Shown here: positions 37,367 through 46,902 of the stretch, in pieces
How the letters are laid out: each line of letters starts with the position of its first letter
How positions within the stretch are numbered: position 1 is the first letter of the stretch
From: a virus
Direction: 5' to 3' (one strand)
Virus record (IMG/VR): IMGVR_UViG_3300042448_001840
Location: 62,001-126,000 of that record
DNA length: 64,000 bases
Notes under the pieces: generated by a model
What the model was told of the DNA's origin: nothing
Database searches by the model: none
Seen by the model: only the letters and a program-made list of their open reading frames with translations
Made by a program: the position numbers and the translations under genes

Positions 37367-40300
37367 TACCTAACACCTGCTGAAATATCAATGCTGCTTG
37401 ATCCAAAAGTATTTGCTACTGGAGTAATTGTTCCAGATACACCGGAGCCACTAAGAAGTCTTCTTAACTTTCCAAGTATATCATCTTTATTTTCTTGCCT
37501 ATTAAATTGAGGGAAAGCTGGATTTGCTAAATTTGCTTCTTTTATCTGTTGTGGATAGTAACCCATCTGCGACATTTCAAGACCCATGTTTTGACCTATC
37601 TTAACTTTTACATGATCTAGATTAGTATTCGGATGCCAACCTTCCCAATTCAAATCTGGCAATTCGTGCCTACTAAAGTACTCTGCCAAATCAGGCTTAT
37701 CTTCGACTGGCATCCCCCATGCTGCTTGATATATTCTTCTTTCTAATCTGCCAGAAGTAGACAATATAGCTTTGCGTTCAGATTCTGGAGCATTAATCAT
37801 TTCTGCAAAGTGTTCTCTTTTTCTTTTTGGTATTGCCAAAGAAAGAGTTTCTACTGGAGCACCATATATATCAGCTCCATACATAGTTCTTTTTGCGGCT
37901 TGTCTATATTGATTTGCTTCAAACCCACTACCAGATTGTTGCGCCATAGAAGCCAACCTAGAATATTTAACATAGTTTAACATGTCAGTATATTCTTCAA
38001 GCGCTAATTCTTTTTTTCTTACCTTAGGAATAAATCTTTCTCCAGTTATTGCCTCTCTAGCATTGTCATATGTAGACGCAAACAAGCCAGTTGCTGCCCC
38101 AACAAAACCACCAAAAGCTCTTCCTCTAGCAGTCCTACCAAAGGCTGTGCCAACAGCCAGCAAAGTTGCAGAAGCAGTTAGTGGATCTCTCTGTGTAGCT
38201 TTGTATGCCATTGGTTTAATGAAGCTTTCGAAAGGCCTTTGCCACTGAGGAAAAGTAGAACCATAAACATTTCTTCTTTCCCAATCTTCTTGAGCTGTCC
38301 TATCTTGCCAAAATTTAGTATTAAAAATTGTGTCTCTATGCGCTAAATATTCTTTTGTTCTTTCAAATTTATATCTTCTATCTGATATACCTAATTCAGA
38401 AGCTGTTTTGTCTTTGTATTCATATCTACTAAAATTATATTTTTTAGTTGTTTGCTCTACTCTATTTCTTATCTCTTGAACTTTTATCCTTTGATCCGGA
38501 GAAAGATTTTTTGAATCTACAGAAGCATTTAATTGCTTAAATTGATTTGAGTACGGGGCAACATCAGCCAATATACTTAGCTGATCAACCAAGCCATATC
38601 TGCCTGTTTCATCAGAATTTAATGTATTAAATCTTTCATAACCTTTGCCAGGCAACCTTAGTTCACCTTCTGCAATTCGCGTAAAAGGATCACCTCTTGT
38701 GAAGTCGGTAAAATATTCTGCGCCTGGCAAGAACGGGTATTGCTCTCCCATAGTGTTTTTTATTGGATTTAGATAATCTACTCCTGATCTTTCTTTAGGA
38801 ATAAATCTTCTTACTATTTCCGAAAATTCTAAGTTACCCAAGGCACCTTGTGCTGGGAGAGGAAGGTCGCCAGCACCACCAAGATTGAGATCCCAAAATG
38901 CTCTTGTTACTCCATATGCTTTTGAAGCAGACTGCAAAGTTGCCCTATCTGGCTGGTAGTCGCCTTGACCAAAGCCAAATTTTTCTCTAAGAGAAGAAAA
39001 ACCGAAACCGTAAATACCAGCCATTTCTTGAGTTGTGTATCCTAGATTACCCATTTGCATTTGCAATGCACCAGGTGACAAAGGTGAACCAGTAGGAACT
39101 ATTTGTGCTGGCATTACCCCACGTTGTTTTGTCGGACCGTATGCCATTTGCATTAATGGTTCGTTCAACCCAGCTATTGTTCCTTTTGTTAATCTTCCAG
39201 CTGTGTATAACGGAGTGCCACCAGCTGATCCATAGCTTGCATTAGAAGCTGATATCATTCCAGGCCCAGCTCCGGTTCCACCGCCGCCGCCACGACCACC
39301 AATTCCACCACCAGGAGAAGTTAAATACGGTGTTGCATTATAGGCGCCTGCTTGACCTGCTTGAACATAGTTTTGCAAACCTTGTGTTAATTCCTGTTCA
39401 TGCATTAATACTTGTGGTTTTAGAATTCTTCCAAGAGTCGCGTTTAATAGTGGTACAGCCGGACCAAACGGACCAGAAAAATATTCTCCAGTTACAGGAT
39501 ATGGTCTATCCTCAAAGTGTTTTCTTTCAAACCTATAAGGGTCTATCGGTCTTAGTGGAGAAATATCATTGTAGTACAAGAATTTTTCCATCGGACTTCC
39601 ATAAGTGTCCGAAGTAAACATTGCTCCACCTTGCAATTTCCTATACCAGGACGGTCTGTAATACTGAACTTTTCCTCCAGCAAATGGTGTGTTGCCAAGC
39701 GGCCAAAAACGACCCTGCCTTATGGGGACAAGTCCTTCTGTTAGTTGTTCTTTTTTATCTTCATAAGTATCACCACCAGGTGTAATACCAGAAAGAATTG
39801 ACCTTGCTTCAACTACTCCACGAGCTGCTTTAGTTGTGAAAAACGGTGAATAAACTCTTTCTCCATCTTTATCTTTTGGCTGACTATACCCACCTATTGT
39901 CCTGTCCACTGTCATCGCTGTTGTTCCAGCCGCAAAAATAGGAAGAACTCTTTTGCCAACCATACCACGCATATACAAATCAAGAGGACCATTAAACCTA
40001 GATGTATCTAGTTGCATTCCTAGCGTGCCGAAATATCTATTCAAACGCTCAACACCTTGAGAAACTGCAGTCCCGGCTACAGAATAATCTTGCGGATTTT
40101 TATAAGTGCCAACTCCTAATGCACTTTTGATTGCTCCAAATGGATTTTTATCAAAAACAGTTCCAAACGTTGGTACAAAAGTAATAGATTGGCCAGAACC
40201 CAATGGGTCTATGCTAAATTCACTTGGCTTAAATGCCGCTGTTCCAAATTTTCTTCTGCCCAAAGGTGACAGTGCATTGAACGGCCTTCTTAGATTGCTA

Positions 40301-43300
40301 GCTATTAAAGACTCTGTTCCACGCGTAAATGGGTCAAACAATGACCTAGCTGCTGCTCCGCCGGAAGAACTAGATGTGGTGAGACTTAATAAAGCTTCAA
40401 CTGCATTTCTTGCATTTTGTTCAGAAGAAATAGATTGATTAAAAGTTCTGTACGCACTGATATTAAATAGCGTTGAAAGTGCTGCCGCTTGTGCTTCTGC
40501 GTACTTTGAGGCTGGCATAGATTTTTTTAAGTTTGTTAATACATTTTGTATACTAACGAACATGCTCTCGGTGCTAGATCCACCCTGCCCCAGGACTGCG
40601 TTTGTTTGCGAAACATATCTAAATATTTCGTTTTTTAATTCATCAAGTCTAGTTGTGATTGTCGATGATTTACTTGAAGACAATGAGGCGGCAGCTAAGT
40701 CAGAATCTTTAACTATGTTTCTTATTCTTGAATAAGATTCTTCTAAGAACCTTGTATCAATTCCTCTTTCTCTAGCTTGCGCAGAGAGCAACGGCTTCAT
40801 TTCTTCTAGTCGAGCAACCACATCTCTTGCTTGCTGAGCGGTTCTGACTTCTGATACTCTACCTAAACCAGGTCTTGTAAAGGTTTGAGGGGCTGCTTCC
40901 TCAAGCTCCTTCATTACATCATCTGTGTAGCCGTAACCAAAAGTTCTTTTTCTGAATATATCAGCGCCTTTTAGTATTTCAGATTCACTATATGTGCTGC
41001 TAACTTTTCCAGTTGAATCTATTAAATTATATCTGTCGCCAGTTCTATCTAATTTAAATGCTTTTCTAGTTCCACCCTCTTTCATCATCACTTCTTCGCC
41101 ACTTAAAAGGCGAGACATAACTTGAGGGTTATTTATATCTTGAGATCTATTGCGGAACCTTGAGAGCAAGCCAAACAATGAGTTTGGTTGATCAGCATCA
41201 ATGTCCATTGCATTTTTAAATCGTCTTGACCTTTCAGAATTACCTAAGACAAAATCTAAAAACTTTGAACCAGATTGTCCATCTATGTCATAGGCAGGTG
41301 TCCCAGGCATGCCAGCAGCAAAGCGTGCATGCTTGGTGAGCATTTCAGTACTTCTAGTTGGCAATGGTCGGTAAGTTCCCCTTAGCGTTTCTCCAAAAGT
41401 TTCTCCAGAAAATTCATTTGTTGAATAAGAAGTTATTTTACCTTTAGTTCCCTTGGTAGCATGCCAGATGTGAAAGTCTGCTCTGCTACCAGGAAGATCG
41501 CCAAATGGTTGAACTGTTGATCCAGGTGAATACTGTAGTGGTCCTTTTTGTGCCATTTCGGCAAATGACCTGCGACCAAACAAATCTGCTGGGTTAAGTT
41601 TAATGATAGGTATGTGTAGGTCTGAGGCGAAGAAATTCGCAACGTTTTTAAATGTTGTTTTGATTGAGCTAAAATCTAACGTTTGTCCAGACCTTGTTTG
41701 GTAAACTCCTTCTAGTTTATTGAAACCTATAGACTTAGATACTGGGTCATCTATAGCCATTCTTCCAGCTAGATTTTTTATTATAGATTGTTCTCTATCG
41801 GGCAGGTGTGCAAACTTGCCCTTGTCTATCGCTTCGCTTATCAAAAGCGGCTTCATGCCAAAGAGATTAAAGTTTCCTTCAAATATTCCTGACGTTATTT
41901 TTTTGTTTCTAATTAAAAAAGATTTTAAATTTGTAAAATCGTTTGGATCAAATCCCCTATTAGCCAAACCACTTCTGACTATATCTTCGGATACCATCCT
42001 TCCTTCTAAATCTTTTAATGGTATCCCTAATACTTGAGCTGTTTTTCTTTGTAGGAATTGTTTTTTTGCGCTGTTTAACGGACCAACAAAATCTTGATAC
42101 ACAGCTTTTTCTGGTTTTAGAATAGAAGAAGCGCGGTCAACTAAATCGTTTCTGGACATTGAAGTCCATTGGTTTTTAATTTTTAGTTTTACACCATGCT
42201 GGAATTCTTTGCTAGTAAAATATGTATTAGTTTCTTCTATAACTTCTTTTAAGAATTGATCTGATGTTTTTCCTGCCCCTGCAACATTTGCTAAAGCTGT
42301 TTCATAGTCTTTTCCACCTTTAACGCCCTTAAGTCTCTCAAGCAGTATGTCAAAGTAGCTCTCTTCATCTGCATGGATTTTCATCTTTCCAATTGAAATC
42401 ATATTGGTCGGATGTGTTTTGACTCCTGGACTTATAACTTTAAGTTGATTAACAAAATTATCAGTTTCTTTTGGGTCTAAACCTTTAGACGAAAGTCTTT
42501 GGCTTAAAAGTTTTTTGTATTCAGTTTGTTGTTGACCCAGATAAAATTCAGACCTAGTAAAACTTGAATCCCCAGGACCACCTGCACCCCAGATTGATAT
42601 CTGATTGGCCATCTTAGATAGCCTGCTAGAATACTGTGCCTGTATCTTTTGCATCGCAGTAACTACATCTGCCGACCTTGGACTAGAAGAAGATAACGCT
42701 CTTGAATGCTCTATCGAATTTTGTAAGGCGTCGTAAGCCTTTCCATAGACCCTAAACTGTTGTGTCCCTGCCCTTATTCCTGCGTTTAAACCCCTAAACG
42801 CTGGTATAGTATCTATTATTCCAGGAGCAATATCTCCCTCAGAGGTTTTAACGCCAAATGCGAGGGCTTTAGCATAATTGGTAGCTCTCTTCATCCCCGG
42901 GTCTCTAGCCCCTCTAGAGGCCTCGTAGGCGGCTCTGGCGCCCTTCCTAGCCTTGTGCAGGGCATCTACGAATCTAGGTTGCTCGTTGGCTCCCATAGCT
43001 GTTGTAGCAGCGTTAAATGCCCCTGAGGATTGAGCTGACTTTTTTAAGAATGCATTCCCAGCGGTGGCCATATCATGGCCGACTTCTCCAAGAACTTCAG
43101 TTAAGTTTACAAACCCTTTTGCTGCCTTTTCTTTTATCGGGCTTAAGTCCGATATGCTGGCCATAGAATATTTAAAAGTATTCATCGAGCTCTTAGATGC
43201 ATTAAGAGCTGCTCCACCACCTTCGAATGGCAAGATCATTGTCGCCATTGTTGTCACTGATGTTTTTACAAAGTCGCTTACAACATCAACAGGATTGTAC

Positions 43301-43932
43301 CAGTTTATTTTTTTTCTGTTATCGTCTTTTCCAAAGAGTGGATCTGTGACCATTCTTTGTGCGCCCCATAGGGCTGGAAGTTCGTACGGCATTCTTCTGC
43401 CGACTCTAATCATCCTTTGTTGGAGGTCTTCTTTCAGACCCCAAATTGCAGCTGGCTCTGAAGTTAACCCTCTACCAGCTTGATCTAATTCATTCTTTGA
43501 AAATGAATAACCAAAATTTTCAAAAGCTCCGTGTCTAGACCCAAGGTAACCAGTTGTTAATTCATCACCAGCTTGAAAGACTAATTTTTCATATGGATCG
43601 TTTACGCCATCGATTGCCCTTTTAACACCCTGTAAATTATCAAGATGTCTTCTAACATCTATCATGTCTTTAATTAAAGACGTTTGACCAGATTCTTCTA
43701 TTTTTTGGGCTAACTTAAGGCCACCCTTCCTGAGCATCGCTGCGCCAACGCCAGCAACAAGCATCGTTGTTCCTGCGTGCGCAAAGAAGCGCATAACAGG
43801 ATGGCCACCTAAGGCTTTTGAAACCGCACCGCTATCTTGGGAAATGCCTTCTGTTTCACCCTCGTTAAGAGGTATGTCGCGAGACGTTACACCATTACCC
43901 AAGTTATGTAATGGACCACGATCTCTAATCAA
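37366..43932 (-). CDS. Probable tape-measure protein (2188 residues), TTG start
   Basis: The first codon is TTG at 43930-43932, with AGGAG at 43939-43943, six bases away. The start is therefore well supported, and no better ATG lies near it. The gene directly follows the two chaperone-like genes, the classical tape-measure position. Hydrophobic glycine-rich stretches lie at ~50-67 (AGTTMLVAGVGAAML), ~215-230 (TTMATMILPFEGGGAAL) and ~1940-1955 (FGGFVGAATGLFAS), as expected for a protein that can enter membranes during DNA delivery. Near residue ~1540 there is a run of glycines. The rest is basic and mixed helical. No lysozyme or peptidase motif is seen. The long chain predicts a long tail if it really is the ruler. 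Confidence 0.7.
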   Translation of the reverse strand: MIRDRGPLHNLGNGVTSRDIPLNEGETEGISQDSGAVSKALGGHPVMRFFAHAGTTMLVAGVGAAMLRKGGLKLAQKIEESGQTSLIKDMIDVRRHLDNLQGVKRAIDGVNDPYEKLVFQAGDELTTGYLGSRHGAFENFGYSFSKNELDQAGRGLTSEPAAIWGLKEDLQQRMIRVGRRMPYELPALWGAQRMVTDPLFGKDDNRKKINWYNPVDVVSDFVKTSVTTMATMILPFEGGGAALNASKSSMNTFKYSMASISDLSPIKEKAAKGFVNLTEVLGEVGHDMATAGNAFLKKSAQSSGAFNAATTAMGANEQPRFVDALHKARKGARAAYEASRGARDPGMKRATNYAKALAFGVKTSEGDIAPGIIDTIPAFRGLNAGIRAGTQQFRVYGKAYDALQNSIEHSRALSSSSPRSADVVTAMQKIQAQYSSRLSKMANQISIWGAGGPGDSSFTRSEFYLGQQQTEYKKLLSQRLSSKGLDPKETDNFVNQLKVISPGVKTHPTNMISIGKMKIHADEESYFDILLERLKGVKGGKDYETALANVAGAGKTSDQFLKEVIEETNTYFTSKEFQHGVKLKIKNQWTSMSRNDLVDRASSILKPEKAVYQDFVGPLNSAKKQFLQRKTAQVLGIPLKDLEGRMVSEDIVRSGLANRGFDPNDFTNLKSFLIRNKKITSGIFEGNFNLFGMKPLLISEAIDKGKFAHLPDREQSIIKNLAGRMAIDDPVSKSIGFNKLEGVYQTRSGQTLDFSSIKTTFKNVANFFASDLHIPIIKLNPADLFGRRSFAEMAQKGPLQYSPGSTVQPFGDLPGSRADFHIWHATKGTKGKITSYSTNEFSGETFGETLRGTYRPLPTRSTEMLTKHARFAAGMPGTPAYDIDGQSGSKFLDFVLGNSERSRRFKNAMDIDADQPNSLFGLLSRFRNRSQDINNPQVMSRLLSGEEVMMKEGGTRKAFKLDRTGDRYNLIDSTGKVSSTYSESEILKGADIFRKRTFGYGYTDDVMKELEEAAPQTFTRPGLGRVSEVRTAQQARDVVARLEEMKPLLSAQARERGIDTRFLEESYSRIRNIVKDSDLAAASLSSSKSSTITTRLDELKNEIFRYVSQTNAVLGQGGSSTESMFVSIQNVLTNLKKSMPASKYAEAQAAALSTLFNISAYRTFNQSISSEQNARNAVEALLSLTTSSSSGGAAARSLFDPFTRGTESLIASNLRRPFNALSPLGRRKFGTAAFKPSEFSIDPLGSGQSITFVPTFGTVFDKNPFGAIKSALGVGTYKNPQDYSVAGTAVSQGVERLNRYFGTLGMQLDTSRFNGPLDLYMRGMVGKRVLPIFAAGTTAMTVDRTIGGYSQPKDKDGERVYSPFFTTKAARGVVEARSILSGITPGGDTYEDKKEQLTEGLVPIRQGRFWPLGNTPFAGGKVQYYRPSWYRKLQGGAMFTSDTYGSPMEKFLYYNDISPLRPIDPYRFERKHFEDRPYPVTGEYFSGPFGPAVPLLNATLGRILKPQVLMHEQELTQGLQNYVQAGQAGAYNATPYLTSPGGGIGGRGGGGGTGAGPGMISASNASYGSAGGTPLYTAGRLTKGTIAGLNEPLMQMAYGPTKQRGVMPAQIVPTGSPLSPGALQMQMGNLGYTTQEMAGIYGFGFSSLREKFGFGQGDYQPDRATLQSASKAYGVTRAFWDLNLGGAGDLPLPAQGALGNLEFSEIVRRFIPKERSGVDYLNPIKNTMGEQYPFLPGAEYFTDFTRGDPFTRIAEGELRLPGKGYERFNTLNSDETGRYGLVDQLSILADVAPYSNQFKQLNASVDSKNLSPDQRIKVQEIRNRVEQTTKKYNFSRYEYKDKTASELGISDRRYKFERTKEYLAHRDTIFNTKFWQDRTAQEDWERRNVYGSTFPQWQRPFESFIKPMAYKATQRDPLTASATLLAVGTAFGRTARGRAFGGFVGAATGLFASTYDNAREAITGERFIPKVRKKELALEEYTDMLNYVKYSRLASMAQQSGSGFEANQYRQAAKRTMYGADIYGAPVETLSLAIPKRKREHFAEMINAPESERKAILSTSGRLERRIYQAAWGMPVEDKPDLAEYFSRHELPDLNWEGWHPNTNLDHVKVKIGQNMGLEMSQMGYYPQQIKEANLANPAFPQFNRQENKDDILGKLRRLLSGSGVSGTITPVANTFGSSSIDISAGVR

Positions 43933-43938
43933 GACTTT

Positions 43939-43943
43939 CTCCT
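43939..43943 (-). promoter_or_regulatory. Ribosome binding site (AGGAG) deciding a TTG start
   Basis: AGGAG on the minus strand lies six bases before the TTG at 43930-43932. It sits in the 12-base gap between the chaperone-like gene and the tape-measure gene, so it fixes TTG as the initiation codon of the 2188-residue protein. Confidence 0.75.
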
Positions 43944-43944
43944 G

Positions 43945-44571
43945 TTACTTTAATCCCCATAATTTTTGAGCAATGGGGTCTGAATAACTAGCTTCTCCTT
44001 CTTTCTTAGAAAGATTATGTCTAGCTTCACTGGTTTTTTTCTTCTCTATTTCTTCTTCTGGATCAATTAATTGAAGGTTGATATTTGTTGGCTCAACGCC
44101 ATTTATACTTTGTTGTATTTCAATAATTTTTTCAGATAGTGCAACGTTTTCTGCTAACTGAGAAAAGGTCATCCCATCTAAATCTTTAGGGTTATACGTA
44201 TGTATAGTAGCGAGAACAAAAGCTTTCATTAAACTTCTAACTTCGTTAGCTTTCTCTCTTTTATCCTCTAGTATTTTTTTGGCTATTTTGGCGGAATAGA
44301 AACCAGATACGTCGACTATCTGCTGCGACAAGGAAGATATTAAACCAGGAGGCAAAGAATTAATATTAAAATCTTCAGGATAGATAACCGCAGCGCCGAT
44401 AATAATATCTTCTATATCTACCGAAGAGTGGGCATCCGAGTTTTTATACTCTATGATTTTGTCGTATTCTTCAAATGTTAATTCTCTGAAAAACACTTCT
44501 TGTTTTTTAACTAAAGTGCTAAAGATAGAACCATATCTTTTTTTTAACTCATAGAGTTTTTCTGGATCCAT
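43945..44571 (-). CDS. Tail assembly chaperone-like protein, second copy
   Basis: This 208-residue protein is acidic and helical. The segment FRELTFEEYDKIIEYK ... AAVIYPED ... LPPGLISSLSQQIVDVSGF (about residues 28-95) parallels WRVLSRLEYKNLVKKM ... LCMLYPEY ... GVPSLISQEVLEASGF in the preceding gene, so the two are paralogues. An adjacent chaperone pair between tube and tape measure is a hallmark of tailed phages: they coat the tape measure during tube assembly. In many phages the pair is made by a -1 frameshift, but here they are separate genes 7 bases apart. The C-terminal ~50 residues are Lys/Glu-rich. The start ATG at 44571 has no clear Shine-Dalgarno, suggesting translational coupling. 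Confidence 0.72.
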   Translation of the reverse strand: MDPEKLYELKKRYGSIFSTLVKKQEVFFRELTFEEYDKIIEYKNSDAHSSVDIEDIIIGAAVIYPEDFNINSLPPGLISSLSQQIVDVSGFYSAKIAKKILEDKREKANEVRSLMKAFVLATIHTYNPKDLDGMTFSQLAENVALSEKIIEIQQSINGVEPTNINLQLIDPEEEIEKKKTSEARHNLSKKEGEASYSDPIAQKLWGLK

Positions 44572-44578
44572 AATTAAA

Positions 44579-45082
44579 TTATAATTGTCTGACCTCTAAG
44601 GCGACGAATCCCGATGCCTCTAAGACTTCTTGCGAAATCAAAGATGGAACTCCAGCCATAATGCCACCAGTATTATTTTTATCGTACTCAGGATACAGCA
44701 TGCAGAGTTCCGATATGGCTTCTTCATTCCACATGTTAGCTTCTGCGGAAGATAGTTGGCCGGCTTGAACTAATTGCTCCATCTTCTTAACAAGATTCTT
44801 GTATTCTAATCTAGACAGAACTCTCCAAACAATGTGCTTATCAAAAGATAAAGAAGTTACATAAATATCTCCGTACACTTCTTTCCAATGCTTGATGATC
44901 CCGGCGGTTGGCCCACCTTCCCATATCTCCTGTTCGTCATCTAAATCTTCGACAGATTTTGATTCATCGTCAACCTGTGCCACCTCAACAGGCTCTGCGG
45001 TTATCTCTATAACTTCATCAACGTTGACTTCTTTTGCCATTTCAGGGTTTGTGGAAATGGAAACTTTTCTCTGCGTAGCCAT
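44579..45082 (-). CDS. Tail assembly chaperone-like protein, first copy
   Basis: This 167-residue protein has an ATG behind a near-perfect AAGGAG. The first ~50 residues are acidic and disordered (VEDLDDEQEIWEGG). Residues ~65-160 carry the shared core (SRLEYKNLVKKMEQ, EEAISELCMLYPEYD, VPSLISQEVLEASGF) that is also in the next gene. The position between the tube paralogues and the tape measure, the small size and the paired arrangement fit tail assembly chaperones. The strong ribosome site and its own upstream promoter (45119-45147) suggest it is made at higher level than the copy behind it. Confidence 0.75.
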   Translation of the reverse strand: MATQRKVSISTNPEMAKEVNVDEVIEITAEPVEVAQVDDESKSVEDLDDEQEIWEGGPTAGIIKHWKEVYGDIYVTSLSFDKHIVWRVLSRLEYKNLVKKMEQLVQAGQLSSAEANMWNEEAISELCMLYPEYDKNNTGGIMAGVPSLISQEVLEASGFVALEVRQL

Positions 45083-45118
45083 AATATCTCCTTGTATTAA
45101 AACACTAGTTCACTTATC

Positions 45119-45147
45119 ATTATACATTATATATACAATATATTCAA
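45119..45147 (-). promoter_or_regulatory. Sigma70-like promoter before the chaperone genes
   Basis: On the minus strand TTGAAT (45142-45147) and TATAAT (45119-45124) are separated by exactly 17 bases. Transcription would begin near 45112, about 30 bases before the ATG at 45082 and ahead of the AAGGAG. The surroundings are very AT-rich, which raises the chance of a random match, but the spacing and the 70-base gene-free interval support it. Confidence 0.6.
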
Positions 45148-45152
45148 TATAT

Positions 45153-46082
45153 TTAATTTAAATTATTTGAAGACTGATCCGTTGCGGATTGTCCATTTCT
45201 TCCTTGATTAGTATCGGAAGTATTTTGAGTAGTTCCAGACTTGATAAAACCAAGATTTACTTCACTAAAATAAAGATCTCTGGCTATGAACTGATAGCTC
45301 TCAGCAACTGGTTGTCCACCTGTGCCGTAAGAAGTCGCCATGCCAAGAAGCTGTACTTCTTGCAGAACTATTTTCATTGGGTTAGCATTATTGTCAGTTC
45401 TTATTAATCTTTCATTTATATCTGACACAATCATTCTATCTAGATTGTCTGTTATAACTCCCCCTGTGGTGCCGCTGTAATCAAGCGGACTCATAGAGGC
45501 TTCTTGAGCGCCATAAAGAATGACAAAATTAAACGGTGGATGAGCACTAAAAATATTATGACCAGAATCTTTAGCGATTTTTGACAAAGGATCTGCTGTT
45601 ATTCTGTCAAGCTGACTATAGGCCCAATATTTTTCTATGTTTTTTTGGTCATCAGCTGACTCTAATTTTGACCTTAAAGAAGAAACAACTCCACCCATAC
45701 TCTCTTGCGGTGTAGGGTTCTTAACTCTTACCGAAGCTGCTTGCTCTATCAGGTCCGTCATTCTTCTAGGGTAACGAGTGTATATCGTAAATTCACCACT
45801 AACGATTCTTGTGCCATATAAGACTGTATCGTAATTATAAGACCAGAAACCATATAGTGGTTGCTTTTCCTGTTTAATTGAATAACTAAAAGATGATATA
45901 TCTAATTCATTTTCTGGTTCAAAAAGTCCATCAACATAAACCTTGATGTCTTCCCCGCCAAAATAGTAATCATAATAATTACTAAATCTTTTGTCTTTAT
46001 TATCCCCAGCTAATCCACCAGACCAAACTGAATCTAAATTAGATAAAGGATTAAAATTTTCTTGATAATAACTATTTGACAC
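45153..46082 (-). CDS. Tail-tube-like protein, third paralogue
   Basis: This 309-residue protein starts at GTG (46080-46082) with AAGGAAA upstream. The order of features (FGGEDIKVYVDG, FSYSIKQEKQPLYGFWSYN, RIVSGEFTIYTRYPR, HPPFNFVILYG, VQLLGMATSYGTGG, ESYQFIARDLYF) follows the two upstream tube proteins segment by segment: a beta-barrel strand, the RE-x-x-P-[VIL] loop, the G-x(2)-I-x-G-x-[FL] strand, the PPF-x-[IF]-x(2) strand and the final [FY]-x-A-R strand. This copy is longer and more diverged, with insertions around residues 120-160 and an Asn/Gln/Ser tail. It may be a tube-end (initiator or hub-adaptor) subunit rather than the main tube. Confidence 0.75.
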   Translation of the reverse strand: MSNSYYQENFNPLSNLDSVWSGGLAGDNKDKRFSNYYDYYFGGEDIKVYVDGLFEPENELDISSFSYSIKQEKQPLYGFWSYNYDTVLYGTRIVSGEFTIYTRYPRRMTDLIEQAASVRVKNPTPQESMGGVVSSLRSKLESADDQKNIEKYWAYSQLDRITADPLSKIAKDSGHNIFSAHPPFNFVILYGAQEASMSPLDYSGTTGGVITDNLDRMIVSDINERLIRTDNNANPMKIVLQEVQLLGMATSYGTGGQPVAESYQFIARDLYFSEVNLGFIKSGTTQNTSDTNQGRNGQSATDQSSNNLN

Positions 46083-46091
46083 TTTTTTTCC

Positions 46092-46823
46092 TTAAGAAAT
46101 TATTTCATCTGTTATTAAATTAGAATACATGGCGGTTACGGTCTCGCCATTAACTGTATCCCCAAAAATATTTCTATTAATATTCAAAATATTATTTGTT
46201 TGTGCATCAGTCATATTACCATACTTTTCTTTTTCATACGCCATATTAACCATGGGCTGTATACCTCTAGCCATGAACGTGTATGTTTGCTCTGTGATAA
46301 GGTCGTCTACGGACATAGTCTGGCCTTCATCTACTATGGTCACGCCAAATATTTTCATCTTAGCTGCATTTCCATACTCATTAAAGAATGTCAATACAAT
46401 ATCAAAAGGTGGAAGCATGTCTGCTAATGGGGCAAAAAAACCATTGCTTCTAGCAAGGTATTCTTTGTATTGCTTTATTCTATAAAAAGCATATTCGTTA
46501 AACACCGTGAATATTAATGAGCCAGCGATAGTTCTGCCACCCTTAATAAACCCCCTAACATTAGAATGGCCCAACGTTCTAACTGGACTATTTTCCCTGT
46601 GTATTGAATAGGATATTGTTTGCAGTTCACCTATATCTATAACGTCACCAGCACTGGTGATTCTACCATCTGGACCTATTTGAGGAATTATCATAGTGGC
46701 AACCGTATCGGCTCCCGAAAATGACATGTTGGAAAGTATTGATTTAAAATCAGTTGCTGGGTCGTATTCTGGTCTTACTTCAGAAAAACTAGAAATATTT
46801 GAAGTTTGATTTACTTCTTGCAT
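46092..46823 (-). CDS. Tail-tube protein, second paralogue
   Basis: This 243-residue protein shares a full-length pattern with the 46903-47604 gene: FSGADTVATMI, SYSIHRENSPVRTLG, GRTIAGSLIFTVFNEYAFY, LPPFDIVLTFFNEYGNAA and FMARGIQPM. This is the tube fold of contractile tails, in which stacked hexamers form the DNA channel. It is separated from the first tube gene by a hairpin terminator, so it is probably made in smaller amounts. Its ribosome site (TTAGGTAA) is weak compared with the GGAGGG of the first copy, which fits a minor or capping tube subunit. Confidence 0.82.
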   Translation of the reverse strand: MQEVNQTSNISSFSEVRPEYDPATDFKSILSNMSFSGADTVATMIIPQIGPDGRITSAGDVIDIGELQTISYSIHRENSPVRTLGHSNVRGFIKGGRTIAGSLIFTVFNEYAFYRIKQYKEYLARSNGFFAPLADMLPPFDIVLTFFNEYGNAAKMKIFGVTIVDEGQTMSVDDLITEQTYTFMARGIQPMVNMAYEKEKYGNMTDAQTNNILNINRNIFGDTVNGETVTAMYSNLITDEIIS

Positions 46824-46851
46824 TTTTACCTAACCAGTCTTTTAAATAAAT

Positions 46852-46877
46852 AATGCATGGGTGTTACCCCATGCATT
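46852..46877 (-). terminator. Hairpin terminator between tube genes
   Basis: AATGCATGGG and CCCATGCATT form a perfect 10-bp inverted repeat around a 6-base loop. On the minus strand the stem is followed by ATTTATTT. It lies 25 bases after the stop of the first tube gene and just before the second, so it should reduce read-through after the sheath and main tube genes. Confidence 0.8.
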
Positions 46878-46902
46878 ACTCATAACTTGTAATTGTTTAA
46901 AA

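Noticed and set aside
43064-43483. Plus-strand 139-codon open frame
   Set aside because: It is contained in the 2188-residue minus-strand gene, which has a continuous natural sequence and a good ribosome site.
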